A DNA stretch of 64,000 bases, from positions 63,959,130-64,023,129 of the forward strand of contig NC_068970.1 of assembly GCF_016808095.1 (NCBI RefSeq), written 5' to 3'. Each line of letters begins with the position of its first letter. Position 1 is the stretch's first letter. The position numbers were made by a program, and so were the translations under genes. The DNA comes from Vigna angularis. Its lineage: Eukaryota; Streptophyta; Magnoliopsida; Fabales; Fabaceae. The notes under the pieces are model-generated. The model was not told the origin of the DNA, searched no databases, and saw only the letters and a program-made list of their open reading frames with translations. Shown in pieces: positions 46,716 through 61,102 of the stretch.

Positions 46716-49700
46716 ATGTTGTCTTCGGAGACCATTAATATCGCTGCAAGTACGCAGAAACTCGATGTTGACAATCGACTTGCTCTGCGATTCTATTACA
46801 GAATCGCCGATAATATCCTCAAACAGGTATTTTTCCTTTACACGGGGTATGATGTGAACACCAACGAATTTGCTAGCATTTTATTTGCTTTTGTAAGAAT
46901 ATACGGGAGGAGGACGAGGCAGATAGGGTTCACTGAGATATTGCAATTTTCGCCGACATTTTTGAATTTTCATTTATGATATATTATTACATTTAAATTT
47001 ATAAGAATGTTAGGTTATATTCTTGACACTCAACATCATGTTTTTGCAGTTATTTATTTATAGAGAGGTGATGAAAGTAAAACTAACTTGATGTAGCCAC
47101 AAATCGTAGAGCCCAAATTAGAGGAGAGGGGATTCATAGTAGAAGCTCATTGTTATTATTGATTTAATTGACCGAAAATATTTTTTATACAAGAGTTGCA
47201 TTAATAAGATAGAGAGTGATAGGGGAAGATAGAAAGTTACAAGAAAAGCATAGAACTAATCGATTTAAGCCTACATTCTTCCTAGTCGGTGCCTACAGTT
47301 ACAACTAACTATCCAATCTGCATTGTGATGTTACATGTGTGCATAGCTAAGCTGATAAACTGTTTGTTGGAGAAGCTAACATACCCCAGTGCTCAAAGGC
47401 TCATTTCTGAACGAAGATAACTGAGAGTATCACTATACACTATCTCCCCCTTCATATTATTGTTTTCGGATTCAAACCTAGCACCAACTGCTCACAAACA
47501 AAGGACAACTATAATGTTGTGCAAGTGCTCTCCTTTGCATAAAAATGGACAATTGAAAATATTTGTATTTACCCTTTTTTTTATACATTTTTTAATATAG
47601 AAGTGTTAGATACTAAGTTAAGATCTTAATTAAGAGTGACATGAAAAATTGCATGTATGGATTTCACTATTCAACTATTATGCTATTATGTTCGATTTTT
47701 ACTTCCAGTCATGTCGAGTCATATATACAGCATTGCAACTAATAATTTCAGTGTTTGACTATACATATTTTTTCTTTTAATGCTAATTGCTTGTACTGAA
47801 ATTTTAGATTTTATTCTCCCCTTCCGAATTAATTGTTTTGCTTTAATACCTTTCAATATCTGGGAATAATAATGTGGTACTGTTTTTATTTTTATGATAA
47901 TTTTTTCAATACTTGCTTTGCATGACCTCTCAGCTCTTTTGTTTTGATATTGCAGGCTGATATCTTTCGTGCAGAGAACAATATCGTCGATCTATATGTC
48001 ATGCTCCTAAGATTTTCTAGGTAATATTGATGCCCCCGGTATATTATTTGACTCATAAGTGACTTGTACTGTCTTTTGAGATCATTTGGTTTAGAGTAGT
48101 TGACTTCTATTTTTTTATATTTGTCATCAAACTGAGTTGAGGTTTTTGCCCTTGGTTGGTGTTAGTTTGGTCTCTGAGACGATACCACGTCACCGAGATT
48201 ATAGATCATCTCCACAAATCAAGAAAGAAATTTTGAGAAAGGTTGGCTTTCATCTTGTCTTCGATCTATAAAGTGTTGCACATTCTTGGATGTAATTTAA
48301 TTTTGAGGTTCTTGTTATAGAAATTGTTAAATTCTTTGAATGAGCTGGAGAAATTGAAACCAAAGGTGCAACAGAAGATCAATGAGTTTAATAACAGCAG
48401 GCGAGCATACCACCATCACAATGGGCTGAAAAATTGTTATTCAAATAATTTGATGGTTTCTCCAGTGAAAAAGCAATCTTTGGCTAGTTATGGTCGAACA
48501 AAGGTAAAATTTTCCTGAAATTTTTTTCATTCTTTTGCATGTGAATTTGCTTTGAAGGTTGTAGCTTATCAATGGCAATCATTCCTCACAATTATATCTA
48601 TTCTTCTGGGTGAATGCTTTTTAGCTATTTGTATGCTCTCCAACTCCCCTTTCAAAGACTTTTCTGTATCCATGTGCTTTGTATGTGACCAGGCAATCGT
48701 GCCAACTACAGGAGAGTTTGTTTATCAAGGATCAAGGGGCCAGCAGTTTTCTAGTGTAAGGCCTGTGGAAGAAAATATGAGAAGACTGTAAGTATTGAAC
48801 ATTTGGACTTTTCCTACGTGTATGTTTTGCCTTCTGACGGTGATCAGCGCTGCATAAAATTATTCCCACTTTCTCTGCACGCATGAAGTTGTGTGGGAGT
48901 TTTATAATCTGTTTAGTTACTGCAATTGTCATACTATACTTTGCATATAAAAGTGGATAGTGCTAGATGATTTTGTCTTGTTTGACAACCAACCCTGTGA
49001 TTATGCTTGCTTTCTACAGATCTCTAAATCTCCTACGTCCAAAGGAGGAAACTCTCTCCAGACATTCTATTCTAGGTCCCAATGGACTGAAAGGACAGTG
49101 GCGACCACCTGCAAGTGATCACGGGGTATGCTTAGAATTTAGTTGTTTTCCAGTTCTGTTCAAAGATCATTCTGAATGTTCCATCTGGATGTAGGTCAGG
49201 TATCCAACCATCATAGATTTGTCTCCAGTTGAAATTCCAAGGTTATGGCCTATTTTAAGTTTCTGCATTTTTTTTTATGTTGTTGGTCTTTCTAAATAAT
49301 GGTACTTTATTTAGATAATTTATTCAAAAAAGGGGTTTTTGATTTGATGATTGGTGAAATGCTTCTCAAGTTACCATCCTTGATGTCCCTTGAGTTAGTT
49401 CAGTTGTTCAAGCAATGGGACATCACCCTTTTTCCTGTTCCCATATCCCCTCCCTCTTGATCTTGTAAGGCCTACTTTGAGCCCCACTTTGGATCATAAG
49501 AGAAATGTTTTTGCCCATGATGCACCTTGAGCTTGTTTATCTATTTACTTTTTATATAAACTAAATCCATCCTGTTGGATTGTCTTCCTGAACAAACAGC
49601 CTTCAACAACCCTTGGAAGATGGATCTCTGAGTGAAAAAGATAATACCGTTTCAGAACAACAAAGATCAGACGTAGAATCATTTCTTACCCTGAGTGACA

Positions 49701-52700
49701 ACTTCCAGGAAAAGCTTGCTGATGAAGCTCCTTCTCTTATCTCTTTTGAAGCAACAGAAATCCCTACTCAAATAGAAGTTATCAGACAGCCTTCTCCTCC
49801 ACCTGTACTTGCTGAAGTACAGGATTTGATTCCAGTAGTGTCACCTCATGTTATTGAGGAAGGATGTATGAAAGAAATTCCATCATCAGATAGTATTGTT
49901 CGTGCTGAGTCTCCTCTGCAACTACACATTGTAAGAACTAATAACATTCTTTGATGCTTTCTTCTTGTTTTCTAATTTAATTGTGATATGGAAGGTACAT
50001 ATTGTATAATTATGCTACTACTAACTATCTTCCTGTAGTTATGCTATTCTTACGACTTTTTATCTCATGATTGGGATGTTTTCGTCCATTATTGACTACA
50101 AAATCCTCAGGATATATTATACATCATAAGAGATATCATCTTATTAAAGAGAAGATCTTGTTGGGAGAATCACTACTAGCTTTGTCAATTCAAATGATTA
50201 TCTGGTGAATGTTTACCTAGTCATTGAAAAGTCAATTAGCCAGTTTTATGAGTAGCAATCTTCATACATAGGATTATATTCTTCAACATAAAGGGGAGTG
50301 TTAGAAAAATGTTATTATAATAATATTGTACATAGGGTGGATTACATGTTACGTAATTTTGTTGAGAGAAACTATATGTTCTTGTATCTATAACCCTTAA
50401 TTTAAATATATGCTTTGATGTAATTTAACACAGAATTCAGCACATGCCATTTTCTCTCTCAACACTTTTTTGGGTACATTTCTGGGGAGGAATAACTATT
50501 CTCAGTTGTAGTATATTCCCTATTTTCCTGACAATTGTTTCTATATGCAGTCAACTTCTATGATGAAGAGTTTTATGGAGCTTGCCAAATCAAATACTGA
50601 CAAAAATTTAGAGACTTGTGGCATTCTTGCAGGTTTGCTTGTAAGTGATTTCACATATTTTTTGGAACTTGAAGCAACAAGCAAGGACAGATCCAAGATT
50701 AGCTTGGCACCTATCAACTCCATATTATTTTCCATTTGTATTAAATGCTGTTCATCTGAGAAATTAAATTAACCTGTTGTTGGATTCCTAGCAACCAAAA
50801 ATAAACTTAAACTTGTGTTATAATTTTGTGTTGAGTCCATAGCAACAACAATTTGTGGACTTTGTCTTTAGTCATGCGTGTTTGGGCATCCACACTACAC
50901 AAATTTTTTTTCTATGCTAGGTTTTTGTAAAATTTTCACCCATGTGGTTGGGTTTTAACTTTGGATCTATCTGCCAGCTGAAATTGTGAGATATTGATTA
51001 ATATTTTGCTAATACAACTGATCTGCAGAAAAACAGGAAATTTTATATTACAGCTCTAATAATCCCAAAGCAGGAGGCAACAGCTAGTTCTGTATGAAAT
51101 ATTCATCTCAAGCCTTTTGAGTAATATCTTTTTACAATTATTTGTTTTAAATTTGTTACATTTGGAGCAGTGCCAAGCTACAAATGAAGAGGAGATATTT
51201 GAAGTACAGGATAAGCAATCTCTTTTCCCCCTAGGATGGATCCACGTGAGTTCAGTTTTCTATACATATTCATCGCTTAACTTAATTTGCTTCTTTTCCC
51301 ATGTTGCAAACACTGATATATAATTTTGCATTGCCAGACACATCCCACACAATCTTGTTTCATGTCATCAATTGATGTACATACCCATTACTCGTATCAG
51401 GTGAGTTCAAGAGAGCTTTCTTAAATTTTAGTTGAGAAATGTTTGCCTCAGTCTTCGAAATATATTTCTGCTTTTTGCAAATGAGGAAATGGTTTATACG
51501 CTACCCAGACTAAATTTCCTGTAGAAATTGATACATGAAGACTTGCAACTACTCATTCTAGATTCAGTTTTACATTATCTAACATATATTTGAGTGTAAA
51601 CCTATATTATTTCATATACAGTGTATAATTTACAATATACCTGACAAATCTGTTTCTAGCGCATCTTGCTTTGATATCGATCTCAGAAATTTGGTGATTT
51701 TGCTAAAATTTATTCTAAAAATGTTTTCTGTTAAACACGGAACTATTTGTAGTGCTCCAGAGGCCTGTGTCTCTCACACATATTTGTTGTGCTTTCAATT
51801 ACTAATCAAGCTGAGTACATTTTATTTTTGTGGTGTTTTCTTTATATTCTTTCTTTGCATCTTATGCAAATCCTTGTCTCTATAGATTATGCTGCCAGAA
51901 GCTGTTGCAATAGTCATGGCACCAACAGACAGTTCAAGGTAACATCGTGTCTCAAAATGTCTGTCTTCATGTGGGAAAAGGGCAAGGAAGGAATCCAATT
52001 AAAAATTTTGAGACGAATTTAATATATAACTACCAAGCATAACACTGCCTAGTTAAGAGTAATCCTATTTGTACTAGGAAGTTATCTTTTTACTTATAAT
52101 AACTGCATGACTTGGCTTCAAATCCTAGTATCTCTCATTGTTAAGTGATCGGCCCAAAGTTTCAAAGATGTTATGTACTTGATGATTCTTCTTGGTTTCC
52201 TTTCAGAAGACTTAAAGTCATACAATCCACCCTACTATCCTCGCTGGTCAAACCACCTTAATTGATTTTCTGTCATATTTTCCTCCATTGATGTTACACC
52301 AATCTCTTGATGTCCACAATCAATTTGTTCAAGTATAAAGTCTTGTGTAATCAGGCATCCGTTTTAACATCCTCATTTCTTCTACTCGTGCATTTTTCTT
52401 GTCCATCATTCATTATCATAGGCTTTGAATTTGGTAGGTACGTTGTGATGATAAATAATTCTTAAAGCCATTTTCCACTTTAGCTGTCAAGAAAAATATA
52501 TAAAAAGATAAAAATTTAGCAGTAATATGATGGTTTCCCTCTTGGCTGTGCTTCTTCTACGTCAGCTGTTTATTATTCTTGCCCAACTATAAGGAATAAG
52601 TTGGAATCTTTTCAGATTTACACAAGAAAGGTACTGAATTTCGGTGCCCGAAAGATTGTCTATTTTGAAATGACTCTTATCTGTTTACATGTACAGAAGC

Positions 52701-52871
52701 CATGGCATTTTTCGGTTAACAACCCCAGGTGGAATGTCGGTCATAAGACAATGCCAGCAACGTGGCTTTCATTCACACAATCAGCCTCCTGATGGTGGTC
52801 CCATTTACGATACTTGCACAGATGTTTACATGAACCCAGATTTAAAATTTGATGTCATTGATCTTCGATGA
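46716..52871 (+). CDS. AMSH1: AMSH-like ubiquitin thioesterase 1 (JAMM/MPN+ deubiquitinase)
   Basis: Fourteen exons: 46716-46826, 47956-48020, 48166-48241, 48321-48503, 48693-48787, 49020-49125, 49195-49241, 49600-49930, 50551-50640, 51029-51091, 51171-51245, 51338-51400, 51886-51938 and 52697-52871. They give 510 residues. The N-terminus (residues 1-100) is the MIT/USP8-dimerisation-like helical region (DVDNRLALRFYYRIADNILKQ). The middle holds RQPSPPPVLAEVQDL, a mark of AMSH1 rather than AMSH3. The MPN+ domain begins near residue 339. Zinc-site residues are Glu359 (LETCGILAG), His414 and His416 (WIHTHPTQS) and Asp427 (SSIDVH), so the enzyme should be active. AMSH proteins are Zn2+ metalloproteases that cleave Lys63-linked ubiquitin chains. 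In plants they work with ESCRT-III in vacuolar sorting and autophagy. Intron 1 (1129 bases) may contain a retroelement fragment. Confidence 0.95.
47040..47560. repeat. Possible retroelement fragment in AMSH1 intron 1
   Basis: About 500 bases of less AT-rich text (including AGAGCCCAAATTAGAGGAG and CTATCTCCCCCTTCATATTA) differ in composition from the rest of the intron and enlarge it well beyond the other introns of the gene. No coding frame or terminal repeats are seen, so this is a weak call. Confidence 0.25.
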
Positions 52872-54700
52872 CAAAGAGTATGTTTTTCTTGATGGCTGAA
52901 CTACAATAGTCATCTAATTGTTCATATTACCATAACTTCACATGATAAGAACACCAGCCGTGGACATTATAATGCATTCATGCTGCATGTGCCTGTAAAA
53001 AGATTGGAACTATTCACCAATGGATGCCTGCACGGTCATTATTTTGTTATATCTTGCATTTAGGATATTTGTGACTGTTACCCTCTCATACTATATTATA
53101 TCGGCATCAATCAAATGTACCTAATATAGGGGTGAATCAACTATAAATCCTCAGCTTCCAAGTGTTGAGTCTGTTTGTGTGTAGTAGGTATGACTATTTA
53201 GCAATATCAGATATTAAACTTATTTTTTCATATTAAATCATCTTAACTGAAAATAAACTATACTGAATAAGTTTTCAACACTCCCCTAGTAATTAGAAGA
53301 TTTTATCTTTCGTTTGTGTAGATCAAAATTAATATGCTATCTACATTTCCAAATTTTCTTAACAAATTTAGTCTTTTCATTACTATTTTATTGTTGTATA
53401 ATTTTGACAATATGACCCCAAATCAAGGTCATGTAAAGTTCCAATTCAATGAATAAATCGATAGGTTTTCAAATTTTGATAGAATAATAATTGACGAAAT
53501 TTACAAAAAATCTGAAATTCCTTTTTGTTTTAAAAATTGATCCAAAATTATTTTGAAATTAATTGAAAATCAATTTTGCTCCGTTTTACTATCTGGGAAT
53601 GTTTTTAGAGAAGGTTGTCTTCTTCTCTTATGCAGCAGCTTCATCTAACTGCAATTTCCAAACTTGTTGAAAGAATGTGATAACAAGGAGACGGTGTATT
53701 CCAATAATTTGGTACGTTTTTCTTGGATCACTGTTTCCATTTTCGAAATGGAGAATTGGATGACCTTATATTTCTTTTACTTTTAGAAACAACATTTTGA
53801 AATAAATTTTAAACCTTCCTGAAAATATTATTTAATTTCCTGAAAATTTGGGATTCAGAAATTATGTTTTTCACAATTAGTTTGTCTTTTCAAAGATAAA
53901 TATCAAATGAGTATAACTTTTTTTTTTCGGATCAAAGTATAGTTACTCTTTTCAAAATATTTCATAGTGATAGATTTGATTTTGATATGAATTGGGTATT
54001 GTACAAACGAGTCTAAATTATTAAAAATTACTATTCTATTCTTATCTAATAATTTAAGGTGGTAACAAATTATTAATTTTAATATAAGTAACATATTATT
54101 TATAAGTTATTTAAATAATTTAATATTTTATCTCAATGTATTTGTTTAGATATTTTTTCATAATATATATAATTTGTTTATGTTTCATAGAATATAATTT
54201 TTAACATAAATTTGATGTAATCTTTTATACTTTGTTTTTTTATAATAAATTTTTATATAATGATTAATGATTGATAAGCTTTGAAACACTGTAATAAAAA
54301 TGTCAAAATTCATAAAAATAACAGTAATCTTGTTTAAAAGTTTCTATGACTTGAGTATCTTTTTACTTCTTCCTCTTCCATCAACACATTGTAAAATCTC
54401 AAATTGAAAAATTATTCATGATTAAAAAAACATTGATTTATTAATTTTTGTGATAATTAAAGTTGACTAATAAGCTGAAACGTACTAGTTTGGGATTGTT
54501 TTATCTTCTTGACAGATGAAGAGGCAGCATCAGTAGGAAATATATAATTGGTGCTGTGATGACATTTTACTTTCTGTTTGGTCCACTCAAGCATTCACAC
54601 CATTTATTAATCAAATGAAGACCAGTCACACTCTCATATATATGTGTACAGAAATTGTTAACATTTGTTGGGATGAACAAAGTGTACGTCATTTATGATT
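52872..54700. other. AMSH1 3' flank and AT-rich intergenic DNA
   Basis: No gene is recognised. A less AT-rich piece near 53600-53700 shows no usable frame. Confidence 0.45.
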
Positions 54701-54728
54701 TTTGTTACATCTTTTCCTGTCCCAAACA

Positions 54729-54792
54729 ATGGCTTCTGTTATGACTAATTTAGGGTTCATAGATGCTCTGTCTGCTCCTTCAAACAGTGTTG
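54729..54792 (+). other. Possible orphan first exon
   Basis: ATG at 54729 sits in an ideal plant initiation context (AACAATGGCT). It opens a 21-codon frame, MASVMTNLGFIDALSAPSNS plus V, that ends at a strong splice donor (GTTG|GTAAGTG, donor at 54793). The Ser/Ala/Thr-containing peptide could begin a plastid transit peptide. I found no following exon, so it may be a relic or chance. Confidence 0.2.
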
Positions 54793-54799
54793 GTAAGTG

Positions 54800-56423
54800 G
54801 GTCCCATGCTGTGCCAACCCCCGCATTCTGCAAACAAGGACTCTCAAATTACTCACGTGCCATCTTTCACTAAAATGGAACATCATTCATTTCTATCCTC
54901 CATTCTCAAAACTTTATTTATCTTTTCTTTTATAATATATAAATAATCAAACAATATTGTTTCTAATCTTTACTTTTTTAAAAAAAGAATTTCTTTATCT
55001 TAAAGAGTAAATTTTGTGGTATTAACATTTAATGGGAGTCTTTATTATGAAAATGATGAGTAAAATTGTGATTTTGATTAGAGATGAACACTGAAGGACA
55101 TTAGAAGGAAGGATTGAATATTTCTATTTGCAACCATGGTGGTGTCATACAAGTAATGTTGGGTAGTAAAGAAAGATTGAGTCAGTATCATTCATTAATT
55201 TGACTAAGTTTTTATAGCAGATATGGTTGCGTAAGTAAAGTTACAATACGTAACAATTTCTTTAGAATACGAATCATTCATATTTTAACAAGTCTTTATG
55301 TTTTGAAAACATTTTCTGGTGAAAAGAAGGAAGTGGTAAATGAAATAAATAAATAAAAAAAGAAAGAAAGAAGAAGGGTAGTGTACTTGATTGAATTAAA
55401 AGAAAAAAAAGAAAATGGAAAGTGTAACTATTTAAATGCATCCATAATATTGAAATGTTGCTAAGGAAAACAAATTGTGATATAGAGGCTTCTAAGTCAG
55501 TGGTTGGGGGAAGATTCTTTCTTCATAATTAAAAAATTAAGAAAACGTATTTAGTATACATTTCAAAGTATGGGGTGATTAACCCATAAAGACTGCAGTA
55601 TGGTCCATCCACGTGTAATTTGATTATTCAAATCAGTATTAAGAAATGATCCTAGACACAAGAAGAAGAGATAATTACAGAGCTAGAGGAAACCTAATTT
55701 ATAAATGTTCATTTGAGACTGGTTCATCATCCAGATGATTTTCTTAAAACATATAAAATAAACTGTGATTGTTTACACTTTATGTTATAGAAGAGACAAT
55801 GTTCCTCCCACCTTATTAAAATTATATATATAAAGATGACGGTGGAAAAGAATATGGGAGTTGATCATAGTTTGAGATAAGAACAAGCAAAGTCTACATC
55901 TTATGCTGGCTGCCTATTTTGCAGACCAAAACTCCAAACATTATTCCTTCATTTCAGCAGAATTAGATCTTGGTTTCAGCCACATACCTTTAACCTTCAC
56001 ACACAACATTTTCTCCTTTTTTAAGTCATTTTCTCTGTCATCCTCTTTTGTTTCTATTAACCACAATCATAGACAAAAAAATCCCTTGTACCTCCTTTTC
56101 AGAGAAGAGCATTGAATCTCCTTTGATCTTCCAATTTTCACACAATATCTCTATCCCTTGAAAACAAAATGCTTCCTTTTGTACACTGTATCTGGATGCC
56201 TTCTGTTTCCTTCTACTTCTGACTTGTAAATCAAAAGTAACCCCATATTTTCAAATTCTACCCCTTTAAATCTCTTTCCCCTTGTTTCGCTTTTTAATTT
56301 GAATTCTTTTCCTCACTTTTCTCTCCTAACTCACATCCAACCTTAAAAAGTCCACCTTGTTTGGCTTTCGTTTTTGTTCTGTTTCACACTTCAACTTTGG
56401 TGGCAACAAAGAACAGCGTGATT
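54800..56423. other. Intergenic DNA and promoter/leader of the MAKR-like gene
   Basis: No other gene is recognised. The pyrimidine-rich stretch from about 56000 to 56423 looks like the 5'-UTR of the next gene. Confidence 0.4.
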
Positions 56424-57155
56424 ATGTGTTCTGAAATAGTTCCCCCTCGTTTCTCTTTTTCCCATGATGTCTCTGAGCAACCAAAGAAACAAGATGCGTC
56501 ACGCAAAGACACTATGCTTCTTGGGTCAAATCATGACTTTGAGTTCAGCACCGGGAGAAGAAGCCTCGAGTTTGAATCATCTTCTGCTGACGAACTTTTC
56601 TCTAATGGGGTGATGCTTCCCGTTCAGATGCAACAGAAGAGAAACACAACTCGGAAACACACCCTCTATGGGGAAGCTCCGTACACGAGACTTCCTCCAC
56701 TTCCATGTTCCCCTATTATGAAGAAAGATAGCATTAGAGAAGTTGTCAATGAGAATGGTGGTTGTTGTGAGAAGAAAACTCAGTCCAACTCTTTCTGGGG
56801 GTTCGGCAGAAGCAAAAGTCTTAGTTGTGATGGAAAGAAAAGCTTCATGTCTTATTCACCTCCTTTGTCAAGGAGCAATTCAACTGGTTCGGTGCCACTT
56901 CCAAAGAGAGTTAGTTCGAGCAGGCAGCATTCAGCTGCGAAGCCACTGTCATCTTCGACTTCTTCAACCCTAAATTTGTATCCTGTGCAAAGGTCTCGTT
57001 CTGGTAAGAGTTATTACGGTGGATCTTATGCCAATGGTCTTTGGATCAGTCCTGTTTTGAACCTACCAACTCCTTGCATTTCGAAAGCAAGTGCTAGTCT
57101 CTTTGGGTTGGGTTCTTTTCTACGTGTTGGGAGGGCAAAGAAAAGCAAGAAATAA
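56424..57155 (+). CDS. Serine-rich MAKR/BKI1-like or DUF1645-like plant protein
   Basis: An intronless gene of 243 residues from ATG 56424 (MCSEIVPPRFSFSHD). The open frame extends 21 codons upstream, but only to a TTG. The conserved block is HDFEFSTGRRSLEFESSSADELFSNGVMLPVQ at about residues 33-70. The F-E-F and S-A-D-E-L-F-x-N-G-x-x-x-P pattern is shared by membrane-associated kinase regulators (MAKR, related to BKI1) and DUF1645 proteins. The remainder is Ser- and basic-rich, with a FWGFGRSKSLS segment and a C-terminal cluster FLRVGRAKKSKK that could bind membrane phospholipids. MAKR/BKI1 proteins regulate receptor kinases at the plasma membrane. Which of the two families this belongs to is not certain, and no enzymatic motif is present. 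Confidence 0.75.
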   Translation: MCSEIVPPRFSFSHDVSEQPKKQDASRKDTMLLGSNHDFEFSTGRRSLEFESSSADELFSNGVMLPVQMQQKRNTTRKHTLYGEAPYTRLPPLPCSPIMKKDSIREVVNENGGCCEKKTQSNSFWGFGRSKSLSCDGKKSFMSYSPPLSRSNSTGSVPLPKRVSSSRQHSAAKPLSSSTSSTLNLYPVQRSRSGKSYYGGSYANGLWISPVLNLPTPCISKASASLFGLGSFLRVGRAKKSKK

Positions 57156-60100
57156 TTTAATTTGTTCATATTAGGTGATGTGATTAGTTATGCTAATTAG
57201 CATGAAGCTTATTATATATGCCTAGCTAATGATTTGGAGAGCAAAAAGAAGAAATGTATGATGAGGATGCAGTTAAAAGGGTACTACAGGGTCGGGAGAC
57301 AGAACAACGGGAATCTGTCGGTCTTGTATTGTTTTCTGTGTATAATAAATGGAAGGTTTCGTGGTTAGTGGTTCCTTAGATTACCACTTGCTTATTTGTC
57401 AGAAATGCTGTTTTGTTGAACAAACATTTTGTCTTTAATTGCAAAACATATGACATGACATGTAGTGGTGGCAGCTTTGGAACTTTCACCTCATCAAACT
57501 TTTACTTTTTGGAAAGTTTTGTTGTCAGTGTTCATTAGTTACTCAGGTGATCATGGAACCTGATTTATCCAGTGGCATGTTTAGGCTTCGCATCGTAAAA
57601 AAATTACTTTTCACACTCAATAATAATAATTATTATAAACATGAATTGTTTGGATCGCAAGTTAATTTGATTGGATTTTTGCATTATGAATTTATACTAA
57701 ATTAAATTCTTTTAATAAAAAATTATTTTATCTTAAGCAAATAAGATAAATATAGTGAATCTTTGACTTAAAAAAATGTCATGTATAATAATAATAATTA
57801 TTATGATGAAATTTGATTATATATAAATTATTATTAAATTTTAACAAAATAATATCATATTAAAATAAAATTTTAAATTTTAGATATATTTATAAATTTA
57901 TAAATATTAAAATATAAATTTGAGTTGAGTCAGATATTCATGTAATTTTATATTTATAAGTTTTAATATGTAGTTTGAATTCGACATAGCTTTTCGTTTT
58001 ATTTATTCAATATTATCCAATCTGATAAATTATTTGAGTTTCTTTAGATTTATTTGATAAGGTTTTCTTTTTCTCATCTAAAAAACAAGATTTTGTGAAA
58101 ATGAAATTAAAAACAAGAGAGAACATGAATATAAATTTGTTAGATTATTTAATAAATTATTTGTATTTTAATAATTTTAAAAAAATTATTACTCATATTC
58201 ATATCAATTTAAAAATCATATTAAATTCAGATAATACCTCTATAAATCATCTCCACTGCAGACAAAATTGGATTCTTATCAGTACACGCCATTGTTTAAG
58301 GGAGTTTGAACTTTTTTCAATTAATATTGTTTCACAGCATTAATCGAGTAAGTTAGTTAAGATTGTACAAGTCTAAATAAGGAATAAAATACATTACGTC
58401 CTATCATCTACATAAGTGAGAATAATATAAATATGTAGAATATATAAAAATATATATAAGATTTCAAAAAAATTTAATGATCATTTATATCCTTTATTAA
58501 CTAAGTCATCTTATTTTTAATGGAACTTCGTTTTTCTATTCAAATGTGAGGAACGAGAAACTATTTCTTAATTTAATGTAATGGAGAACTTAATCATGCA
58601 TTGTATTTTTTAATCTACTAAATTGTTTTTTAAATAATCAAATTAATATTTTTTATTAAGCTCGTATCAAATATTCTGTTCGTGATCTAATAAACTCATT
58701 AAATTAAACTATTTATATCGACAGATTATAGTTTACCGTCAGGACTTTAATTACAAATATGTCAGACCTCTTGATATGCTTCTAGTTGTACTGATTAACT
58801 GTATTGAATCATATTTTAAGACAATTGAATTTTGTTTTCTATAATAATTATAACTAAATTAAGAAATTAAAAATAAATATCACACTTTAAATAATGAACG
58901 TAAATATGATTCAAAATAATAAACAATATTCATGTTTCATGCAACAATCTCGAACATCAACAATGGTAAAACACTAATTATAGTAATCATTGTTTGGTCT
59001 TATATATATGTAACATCTATGCGTGTATCTCTTATAGACATTATATACAATTACGTTTGAATTTCATTACGAAGAACTTCATTCTCATTTGGACATATAA
59101 CTTTATCATTTAAAATGACGTTAAAAAAACCAAAAATATATAATAACTGACAAAGAATCATATTAATTTGTATACCTTTTTTATTAAAAATCAAATTTGT
59201 TATACCTCTACAATGGGGGCTATCATGTCATCATTTATTATAAATAGATTACAAATATTAATGTGATTAAGCCATAATTATAACTTTTTCCAGCACATAA
59301 AAAAATCACTTTTATCTCCCTTTGAAATAAAAGACAATTTTTTAAAATTAAGTTACATTTAGCTTTCTTGATCACTCAGTTAATATCAGTCTTATAAAAC
59401 CTTTTCTTATGTTGATATGAAAAAATAATTAAGTATTTTAAAATTATGTCTTATGATCAACGAGTCTTTCAAGGATACATTTTATTATAAAGATATAACA
59501 TTAGACATTAACATAATTCACATAAAATATTAACATTATCTTTAACTCAAAAATTAATGACAATAACTTTATGGACTATTTTTCCATGTTGTTCAATTTT
59601 ATCATATTTATTTATTGTGAAACTTAGATTTATAAGTGAATTCCCAACCATTTTGACATACGTTTACTTCTCATGTTGCCATTTTTTAGACTTTATTTTA
59701 TCTTGGTGTAATATTTATTCTTCATTCAACTTAGTAAAATCTAAAAGCATTACCTATTCCGAACATGACCAAAAAAGAAAGTAAACAAACATGTCTTCAC
59801 ATATGAAGATGTTGAAAAAGAAAAAAAACAACAACGCCGGTTTAGAAGAAAAAAATCAAGTTATTGAATTCAATCAAACTGCAATTAAGCCATTTTGAAG
59901 TAGAGACTTTACGGAATGACCAAATATTTTTCATGAACACAAGTTTGAACGTATAAAAGAAAAGTTAAAAGATTCACACAAAACAATAAAACCTATCAGG
60001 AATCATATAGAAACTAAAAAATCATAAGAATGAGTTATCGGTGTTAGATCTGGAAGAAATTATCTGGAAAACACAGTACTAATGAAATTGAATTCTAATC

Positions 60101-61102
60101 ACATAAATGAATGTTGAATTTATTATTTAATGTGAGAATTAAATTTACACTTAAAATCTCAACCATCGGATTACTTGGATCATAAATAAATAATGTTTGA
60201 ATTTTGTTGGTATAATATACGCAAATAAGCTTGAAATAAATAAAAATAACATGAAATAAAAAATCTTGGCGGTAATCCGGATGGACTTCAAAGAAAAATA
60301 ATTTTCTGACCACAAATCATTACAATTGGATTATTTTAGTGTGTTTTTTTGGACCAGAGAATGGGTTGTGTCTGTGGCCTTCTTCACCAAATGAAAAAAA
60401 TATAAAATTCCAGAGAAAGACATTGAAAGGACATCACTTCAATTAATTGGATGGTATTGTGTCTATTATCTTTACATGCACATTAATGGTGCTGATTGTG
60501 ACCTGTGCTATGTTCTTAGCTTTAAATTACAGAAGATTGATAGTTTTTTTTTTTATGATGGTTAAAATATTGAAATGAGAAAGTAACAGATAGAAATACC
60601 TAGATTCGAGAATAGAAGAGAAAGTAAAGTATGTTTTCTTGCTGTTCTTTCTCAGCAAACAGAGGTTTTCTATAGCAGTTGCATCAGATTTACATCACTG
60701 CAATTAGTTCTTGAATGACAACAACTACAGCAGATATACCGAATGAATTTCACGCTATATACAAATTTTCCATAAACAACTTCTTAGTACCAAAGAGGAC
60801 AAGATTACACTCTCAGATTCCAAGCAAAAAAGCAATTGAACGATTAAAACTGCTGCATCCAGTAATTCGGCTTCTACCAAATTCATAAAATAAAAATGAA
60901 CCACAGATGTTTAATCAGAAGCAGTGATAATATTAACATACAGAATGTACAAACTGCTACATCTCGGATATTCAGATGCAGAATTCCACAACATTCACTA
61001 GTATTGAATCAAGTATTCTACTAACATGGTTGATTTGGCAATTACCATCATTTATATCACAAGGTGAAAAAGTTAGAAGTTAGGAATCACCCCTAATTGG
61101 TC
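57156..61102. other. AT-rich intergenic DNA
   Basis: The first few hundred bases include the 3'-UTR of the upstream gene. The rest contains only short, unconvincing open frames and no recognisable repeat boundaries. The last ~400 bases lie 3' of the minus-strand DUF1639 gene and probably include its 3'-UTR. Confidence 0.5.
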
